Assembly (NCBI RefSeq): GCF_000003605.2
Contig: NW_003133369.1
Location: 156,374-179,150, forward strand
Direction: 5' to 3'
Length of the DNA stretch: 22,777 bases
DNA from: Saccoglossus kowalevskii
Lineage: Eukaryota > Hemichordata > Enteropneusta > Harrimaniidae
Part shown: positions 16,915 through 22,777 of the stretch, piece after piece
Position numbering within the stretch: the first letter of the stretch is position 1
How the letters are laid out: every line of letters begins with the position of its first letter
The notes under the pieces: generated by a model
The model's database searches: none
Told to the model about the DNA's origin: nothing
The model's input: the letters and a program-made list of their open reading frames with translations, nothing else
Program-made: the position numbers and the translations under genes

Positions 16915-19882
16915 GTAAATAATTCGTGATTCTATCGGTCTAATCTCATTCGTAACCATGGCTATACACAAATTCAAAAGGGGCAAACAATATACTCCAT
17001 GTTATCTTATTCGTGTTACGTTTTTGCACCGTAAGCAACACATTTGTCTCAATAACATCACGCAGGCACTGTCCTGTCAGCGCAGTTATTAGAGGTTTAG
17101 TTACGCGTAATGACGCGTAAGTGATTCCATGCGTCTGGTATACCCGTACACGTACTGTCAGTTTCGGCGTCTGAGTTTAGTCATAATTTTTTTCCAAATG
17201 TTAGGTGCAGGGTTGTGAGAAACTAACTGAGATGTTCCAGCTGCCATGGCGAAATTATATCATAAAAACACACAAATATTCATCATAGTCTATATTAACT
17301 ATCAATATTGCATATAAGAAGAATTTAGTAGAAAAATGCGAGCACAATTGTAGAAAATTGTTTTTGAACTTACCCGTAATGATAACGTATAGAACTGCAC
17401 CTATACGTGCCGTTCTTCCCGCGTATGTGTCACGTGATGATGACGGTATGTGTATTCGGCACACGTAAATTTGAATGAGAACAGGTAACTAAACCCCTTG
17501 TATAGATGGACTATTTGAATTAGTTTGGAAAACCCTAATGTGGCAGGTTTTATGGTTAACCACTTTATGTATGCTGATATCTGTATATAATGAGTCCGAC
17601 CGGGCGTGTGGTTTTAAAGTATGATTTATGCGTATGTATTTTATACCACGTAAAATCCAACTTATAGCAGATAAAGATTTGCCAGTAGGCGTCGTTACAG
17701 ATATATGTATATAATACCTTTAAAGCCCGATTAATGTATGTATGCAAATGAACTCCTTCAATGCAATGTATTGACATCAAAATGACCTCAATCAAGTTGT
17801 TTTTTGGGATAATTTATTTCCTACAACACAAACCAGCTCGACAAAATCGGCAATTTAATTTCATTGATCATCATTACTCATCATTCTGATTCATTTTTAC
17901 TTCGGTACAATAGTCAAGATAATGTTTTGAGTATGGTTTACTGGTTGCTGATTTCTAACACATGGTTTTAAACCGGTGAACATAATTCATTTCCTGTGAT
18001 TCCAAGGAGCAAACAAATTTCCACTTCTACTCGCGCTCCACGCATGCACGAGATATGGTCTCATATAAACAAATATGGCAACTTTAACTGTTTCGCAGAC
18101 CAACGAGTAAAAACTGAGAGGTTACCAAGCTTCAATTATGCAATTTTGTTAGTGCTTGGAAAGTATTGAAGGAGTCGCCGCCGGTAATTAGTGCAAGTCG
18201 CGCCCAGGTCGAAACTTGTACTCGTGATAGCAGTAGAAAAGCGCATTGGATCGTGGAAAAATCAAATGTTTACCAACACAAATGTCACACATTCGCAGCG
18301 CGACGACCACCACACTTTAATTTATCATTGTTGTGATTTTGTTAAACATTTTTGTTATTGTCTGGTACTTTTACTCAAAGTGGAGAGGGACGTCACCTGC
18401 GCACGCGCGGGAATTGAGTCCCAAACCATGATAACAACACATGCTTAAGACGAAAAGGCCTATGGGTAGACGCATGTTTGTAAACAATGACACGTTATGG
18501 CTATCTAATGCGTGCGCAGGTGACGACTCCCCCGCTACAAGTCAGTGAATTATGTTATACGATTTCAAATGCCACTGACTACACTCATCGCGGCGGCTAC
18601 GTAATTTACAGTTCAAATGTTGAATTTCTATTTAAATTTACAATCGCAGCAACTTTACATTATCCTATGAATACATGAATATTCTAGGCCCATCAAAGTA
18701 CACGACGAAAATCAGTGGGTTTCATACATGTTAAGTATGTCGTTTGCATATCACGTGTCTGTTTCGTCACAGGTTCAAGAGAGGCGCCGCTGCCATGCCC
18801 CGTAACGCCGTCCCAGACCCAGATCAGGTGTTCAATAAATTGAATATGAACAAGAACTCTTTCATTGAAGTTCAAGAATGGAAACGTCAGAAGGGAAGCA
18901 TCTTGAATTTCGCTGAGATGTTGAAAGCTATCGACATTGACGGTATGTAACATTTCTGTTGTAGTTTTTCATAGTGTATGTATAGGTAAGATTACACGAA
19001 TTAGAGCGTGTTTATAACTGTATAAGCCGTGCTGTGGTCAACTTTCGACATTAACTGTTAGTTAGTTGCTTAATAATAGTTTAATGTTACCATATAAAAA
19101 ATAATAATAAAACATTACCTGAATATGTGTAATTACAGTCAAAACATCCATTACTCAAATGTTATTGGATATGTGGGCTGGGTCTACGAAGTGCCTCGCC
19201 GTACCGCTTCCATGTTCGTATTGTTTCCTCAACTTGCAAGTCACAAATCAAGAGCAGCACATTTCTTTATATAGGTGTTGCGTTCACACAATCCATTTGT
19301 GTAAACCGTGAGGGCGTTTACTCGTCTGCATGCACACAGAGAGGCGTATATGAATGCACACATAAAGAATACCAAGAGTAGTAAAATATTTAGGCACGTA
19401 TTTTACTGTGCTGACTAACTTATAACCGGAAATACATACCAAGTCATGGTATAGTGTGTACAGCAATTAAAACGGCTGTCAACAGGTTACTTGATATGGT
19501 AGGAATCTTTTAACCACAAAAGGGCGCTGTGCTGACCGAGGATTTAGGCCGCATTTACGACACAACGGACGGTCGACAGTCTTCAGTTCTAATTTGTTAG
19601 TAAGGCCTCCGGCCTTCGCTGAAATGTCACACACGCCATCGGGGTTTGCTGGGTTAGTATACAAATTAGGACCGAGGACTGTCGATAGTTTAAAGAAATA
19701 ACTGTTATAAAAGTAAAATAATTTGTCCGTGAAAAACTGTAAAATAACATTTTTGAAATAAAATATGTAAAACTACATTGTGATAGGTGACAGAAATGTT
19801 ATATTTTACAGGGGATGAACAGATCTCATTAGAAGAGTTCAAGGAGCTGGGATTGTACTACAAGACTATACAAGGGCAATAG
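16739..19882 (+). CDS. Secreted pre-pro-protein with an EF-hand pair
   Basis: Joined exons 16739-16914, 18773-18942 and 19812-19882 give 138 residues; all introns are GT-AG and phases match (AG|G, then G|GG). The ATG has a good context (ACAATGG). Residues 1-22 are a signal peptide (FIIAAVVVAMAIAMVNA, cleaved before C23). Residues 23-62 form a propeptide ending RFKR, a furin-type R-X-K-R site. The mature part (63-138) carries a canonical EF-hand loop at 113-124 (DIDGDEQISLEE) and a first loop at 83-94 (NMNKNSFIEVQE) with the right spacing but Asn in place of the usual Asp residues. It should bind calcium mainly through the second loop, outside the cell. A single cysteine (C23) lies in the propeptide. 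Role inferred: extracellular or matrix calcium-binding protein; exact family unknown. Confidence 0.9.
16915..18015 (+). other. Intron 2 of the EF-hand gene, first part
   Basis: Long AT-rich intron segment before the two MITEs. A - strand frame starting at ATG 17464 ends after 30 codons at a consensus-like donor (ACGGGTAAGT, 17374), but has no partner acceptor that I can defend. Nothing else is supported. Confidence 0.55.
18016..18320 (+). mobile_element. MITE-B copy 2, in intron 2 of the EF-hand gene
   Basis: About 305 bases, same orientation as copy 1. Shared blocks include CACGCATGC.CGAGATAT, GGTCTCATATAAACAAA.ATGG, GGTAATTAGTGCAAGTCGCG and GCGCATTG. The right end ACTTTAA keeps its TTAA (18317-18320). 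The left end has decayed to TTTCCACTTCTACTCGCGC, so the left TTAA is lost and its boundary is approximate. Confidence 0.8.
18375..18540 (+). mobile_element. MITE-A copy 3, in intron 2 of the EF-hand gene
   Basis: 166 bases in the same orientation as copy 1, with AATTGAGTCCCAAACCATGA and AACAATGACACGTTATGGCT conserved. Ends are CAAAGTGGAGAGGGACGTCACCT and AGGTGACGACTCCCCCGCT. The flanking TTAA has mutated on both sides (TCAA, ACAA), suggesting an older insertion than copies 1 and 2. It lies 54 bases from MITE-B copy 2. Confidence 0.8.
18773..18942 (+). CDS. EF-hand gene, exon 3: cleavage site and first EF-hand
   Basis: Acceptor GTCACAG|GTTCAAG, donor GACG|GTATGT. It encodes the end of the RFKR site, GAAAMPRNAVPDPDQVFNKL, the Asn-rich first loop, and the entering helix and first three residues (DID) of the second loop. 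A - strand frame over the same bases is a shadow. Confidence 0.9.
18943..19811 (+). other. Intron 3 of the EF-hand gene
   Basis: 869-base intron interrupting the second EF-hand loop after its third residue plus one base. It contains the inverted repeat described at 19570-19688. Other sequence is AT-rich without exon signals. Confidence 0.7.
19570..19688. repeat. Imperfect 27-base inverted repeat around a GC-rich core
   Basis: Left arm 19570-19596 (CGGTCGACAGTCTTCAG then TTCTAATTTG) pairs with the right arm 19662-19688 (CAAATTAGGACC then GAGGACTGTCGATAG) at about 22 of 27 positions. The core contains a tight hairpin AAGGCCTCCGGCCTT (19602-19616). This looks like a small transposon remnant; the surrounding 19509-19690 is GC-richer than the rest of the intron. 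No clear target duplication was found. Confidence 0.65.
19812..19882 (+). CDS. EF-hand gene, exon 4: end of the second EF-hand
   Basis: Acceptor TTTTACAG|GGGATG; 71 coding bases completing the canonical loop (GDEQISLEEF), the exit helix and the C-terminus YYKTIQGQ, then TAG at 19880-19882. The exon is too short to show as an ORF but phase and motif fix it. It ends four bases after the stop at TTTG|GTAAGTTC. Confidence 0.9.
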
Positions 19883-20233
19883 TTTGGTAAGTTCGTTGCA
19901 TGTTTATATTTTTTTATCACATAAGCTAAAATTCTTTTGGGAAGAACGATTACTAATTGACTACCAATCAGAGGTAAAAGGTTCTGCCGTCAGACATGGT
20001 AAATCTTTGTTTGTAACCTTAACGCATTCATAACCACAACCAAGTACTAATACGGATGTGCCATAGCAACCTATTATATATCGAGTATTATTTTCTCTTT
20101 TCAAAAGTATTCAGTGCCATAGAAAACTGCACATAGACTTAATTAGTTGATCAATTCATCTCATTTGTTCTCCCAGTTCTCTTGTTCATATCCAAAATCT
20201 ACTTCAATATTATTTTTTTCTGTTTGTTTTTAG

Positions 20234-20965
20234 ATCCGGAGAAGTGGACGTTGGTCTATCACATGTACTCAAGAGATTACCGTGTACTTACCGGCCGTAG
20301 CACTGCTTTAGTTTAATTATATCAACACTGCAACCTGTCATTGCCGTGACAGCGTATCATCTCGAGTTATATGGTTTCATACTATTTCGTGAAAGCACAA
20401 TTCATTGTGATCTACTTTTTAAAGATTTAGCTTTGAAGTGGGTTTACAATTATAACAATTCTAAACCTCTCAATCGCCATGAGGCGAAATGACGTGCAGT
20501 AACCGACTTATATCAGGCAATTCTGGCCAGATAAGCGTGTAAAATAATGTTGTTATAATTAGCATGAATACTGTAAAACCATTTATTTTTACTGACATTT
20601 AATTCCACTATTTGGATGTTTTGATCACATTCCCTGTGTTTTAATTTCACGAATTTGTCAAGGAAACAATGGGTTTTATTATTATTTTACATGTTCGAGG
20701 AGATTCAATTTAGCGGATCTTACTTATCAGCGAAAATAGTAAAATTTAAACAGTGAAGAATTAATGCATTAACAATACATTACTCGCATTGTAATTTGCT
20801 CATGAATAATTCAACAGTTATCGCTCCACGTTGAATACATTATTGTAAGAAGATAATTTGCATTGATCATCCAAACAAGTTCAAAATAACTATGCGATGT
20901 TTACCATGTTCAAATGAATACAGCTGCATCTGTTTACAATCTAAATAAAGACAAAGATACATCAC
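20234..20965 (+). other. EF-hand gene, terminal non-coding exon (3' UTR)
   Basis: The donor after the stop (19887) pairs best with TTTGTTTTTAG|ATCC at 20233-20234, leaving a 347-base intron wholly in the 3' UTR. Downstream candidate poly(A) signals are AATAAA at 20944-20949 and 20981-20986; the exact end is uncertain. The exon has no long frame. Confidence 0.5.
20944..20949 (+). terminator. Candidate poly(A) signal of the EF-hand gene
   Basis: First canonical AATAAA after the terminal exon begins, about 710 bases in. A second AATAAA follows at 20981-20986. Either could be used. Confidence 0.35.
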
Positions 20966-20989
20966 GTGAGGTTTCATTCGAATAAATGT

Positions 20990-21885
20990 ACAGTTTGAAC
21001 CATGGTCACATGACCAAAAGTGGACGAAAAAAATATTTTGTTGAACTCGTGGCATATAACTTGAAGACTTATATAAGTGCTTCCCACAAATATGTAAATG
21101 AGCTGATATGTAAATGACGATGCAATTTTAGAAGTTCTTATATAATTCAGAAAACTTGATATTTCATGTAAAATGTGGTTAATTTTGTCATTCCTAAAAC
21201 GGGAATAATATGTCCCCAAAACATTTTAGTGTGACCTTTTGTTATCTCGTCATTTCTGTGTTGATGTTTTGAAATCTCATTCAAACCGCCGAAATACTAA
21301 ATTTGGTGTAATACTGTTTTGTTAAACGTCATATAAAGGAAAATGCAAGCGGGAATTTATCATGTAGATAAATACTTGTGAGCATATCCTTTTTGTATGC
21401 CGTCGCTTGCCAAAAATGTCATAAAAAGAAAGTTTTATTTGCGTATGCCTATCGTGATTGTTTCTACCACTACTACTAAGTCTTAAGTAAAAGACAAACT
21501 TGAACCCTGCCCAAGACCTCCGTAATACAGTATGCTAAACAACTATATGACTGAAACAGAAAGAAGAGTTATTCAAGACAAAGTAACAACTCATCCTGCA
21601 GTCCTGTCACAAAAACATAGTATCGGTCGGCTAGTCTTCCACATATATACCTTTTTATATACCTTTCCATGCGATGGATGACAGTAAAGCATGGCGACTG
21701 GTACACCAAGATATTGATTGCATCACGTCTGTACTTCGGTGCTTCAGACACGTTTTAGGTTAGGAAGTGGGGATCGTAGTCAGGCGGTTAACTGATTTAA
21801 CAGTTTGTACCATTTTAATACATCAAAACTTCACACCATTTTTATACGAATCACAGTTAAATGCATGTATACACACACACATTAA
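20990..21885. other. Intergenic DNA, nothing supported
   Basis: AT-rich, with short - strand frames only (for example 21055-20867 and 21751-21569) that lack splice signals or domains. Confidence 0.45.
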
Positions 21886-21887
21886 AA

Positions 21888-21968
21888 CTAGGATTCAAAC
21901 TCGCAACTATGGCAACTATGTCATCTTACCAATGTAAGCAGACGTACTCCCAATTACGCCACAATGCA
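21888..21968 (-). repeat. tRNA-like sequence, probable SINE head
   Basis: On the - strand, TGGCGTAATTGG (from about 21954) matches the pol III A box (TRGCNNAGYNGG) at most positions, and GAGTTTGAATCC about 60 bases on matches the B box (GGTTCGANTCC). An acceptor-stem partner and a proper seven-base anticodon loop are not evident, so it is not a functional tRNA. The following (TG)n tract near 21876 is consistent with a SINE tail. Origin from a tRNA with a long variable arm is possible. Confidence 0.4.
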
Positions 21969-21979
21969 CTGTAAAGACG

Positions 21980-22777
21980 TGCAAAATCTTACTAAGAAGA
22001 ACTTACTAATTTTTCCTATATAGCATTAGAATGAACCAATATTATATAAGGCCAACGATTGTATACTAGAGAATATATCTACTTAGGTTAAGTGCATTGG
22101 ACTCTTTTAGGCCTGGGATGGCAGGATCTTTTTCATCTGATAGAAACTACAGGTAATTTTCCTTCCTTAGGTATTGACAAGGGAATGTTACTGTTCCCAA
22201 CTGTTGGGTTTGCGACTCTCCATATTCTGTTAGAATCATGCTTGCTCCTTGAAATGTGTTTAGTTTGGGGTTTTATACGAAATAGACGTAATAGGAGTAC
22301 GTTGCTCGCGGCACCCGTATCAGCCTAGCATTTTAGGTTTATTTTCTGTGTCAGTTCAGCATGTTCAATTTGCAGTGTGTACTTGTTATCTGTAGTTATA
22401 GTTCGTATTGTCTGGGGTTGTTCTTCTGTCACCTCATTTGTGTTGTACCTCATATCATGTATCTGCTGTCTATTACAGCGTTGTGTTGGTGGACAATGTT
22501 ATATTTTCTTGGATAATTTGCATACTGATTGCCAGTGGTTTATTTTTCTACCCTAGCGACACTGAGATTCATACGCAGGTCAATTTTTCCGTGTAGAAAT
22601 ATCATGCATTTTCCTACAATTGTCTCATATTTTTGTCTGTTGTTGTGGCTTGTAGTCTGTGGCATGCTATACTTTTTGATTGTATTCACAGATTTCCAGG
22701 TTACTTGCAAGCAATATCACGTGTTTGTTGTCCCAAACTGTGGGCTACATCTATGGTATCTTGGGTGCAAGCTTCTT
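21980..22777. other. Right-edge stretch, no gene supported
   Basis: Less AT-rich than its left neighbour. The + frames at 22092-22328 and 22408-22596 are rich in Leu/Val/Ser/Cys and hydrophobic, but lack start context, splice sites or recognisable motifs. They could belong to a repeat or an unseen gene beyond the edge. Confidence 0.35.

Noticed and set aside
16723-16986. 87-codon - strand ORF opposite the signal-peptide exon
   Set aside because: Antisense shadow of EF-hand gene exon 2.
17374-17464. Possible - strand first exon ending at ACGG|GTAAGTTC
   Set aside because: Attractive donor, but it lies within an intron of the EF-hand gene on the opposite strand and no acceptor or continuing frame could be defended.
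18693-18953. 86-codon - strand ORF
   Set aside because: Antisense shadow of EF-hand gene exon 3.
22092-22596. Two + strand ORFs with hydrophobic peptides
   Set aside because: No start context, splice signals or motif; cannot be separated from chance.
1-22777. CRISPR array, bacterial operon, rRNA gene or phage-like cluster
   Set aside because: No regularly spaced identical repeats, no conserved rRNA segments, and gene structure is spliced and eukaryotic.

Overview
This window is animal nuclear DNA, most likely from a marine invertebrate. It is AT-rich, genes are split by GT-AG introns, start and poly(A) contexts are eukaryotic, and most of the space is intergenic or intronic DNA with small transposon remnants. 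There are no bacterial-type operons, Shine-Dalgarno sites or long uninterrupted ORFs. The phylum cannot be fixed from the sequence; the repeat style fits a lophotrochozoan or a basal deuterostome.

Three protein-coding loci can be supported. (1) The left edge holds the last coding exon of a + strand gene (392-557) with a poly(A) signal at 605-610; the rest lies outside the window and I do not recognise the product. (2) A four-exon gene on the - strand (coding exons 10653-10561, 9723-9514, 8830-8641, 7526-7150) encodes a 289-residue secreted protein with a signal peptide, an acidic Ser/Thr-rich N-terminal stretch and 16 cysteines in the mature chain. All three exon joins keep frame. I recognise no family. 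(3) A + strand gene with a TATA box (16473-16480), a non-coding first exon, three coding exons (16739-16914, 18773-18942, 19812-19882) and an intron in its 3' UTR encodes a 138-residue pre-pro-protein: signal peptide, short propeptide ending in an RFKR furin-type site, then a small EF-hand domain with one canonical and one Asn-substituted calcium loop. Genes 2 and 3 are transcribed divergently, about 5.7 kb apart.

Much of the remaining structure is mobile DNA. Two short non-autonomous DNA transposon families carry similar terminal inverted repeats and TTAA flanks. MITE-A has three copies (4454-4610, 8860-9028, 18375-18540) and MITE-B has two (5510-5816, 18016-18320). Three of the five copies lie in introns of genes 2 and 3. 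A roughly 0.65 kb LTR-like repeat occurs twice in opposite orientation (6154-6824 and 15264-15926), on either side of gene 2. There are also degenerate tandem duplications near the left end, a long hairpin at 11377-11413, an imperfect inverted repeat in intron 3 of the EF-hand gene, and a tRNA-like SINE head near 21890-21968.

The most interesting content is the pair of secreted-protein genes and the related TTAA transposon families. I see no evidence of a defence system, CRISPR array or viral gene cluster. Intergenic stretches without a listed feature look like ordinary AT-rich DNA.
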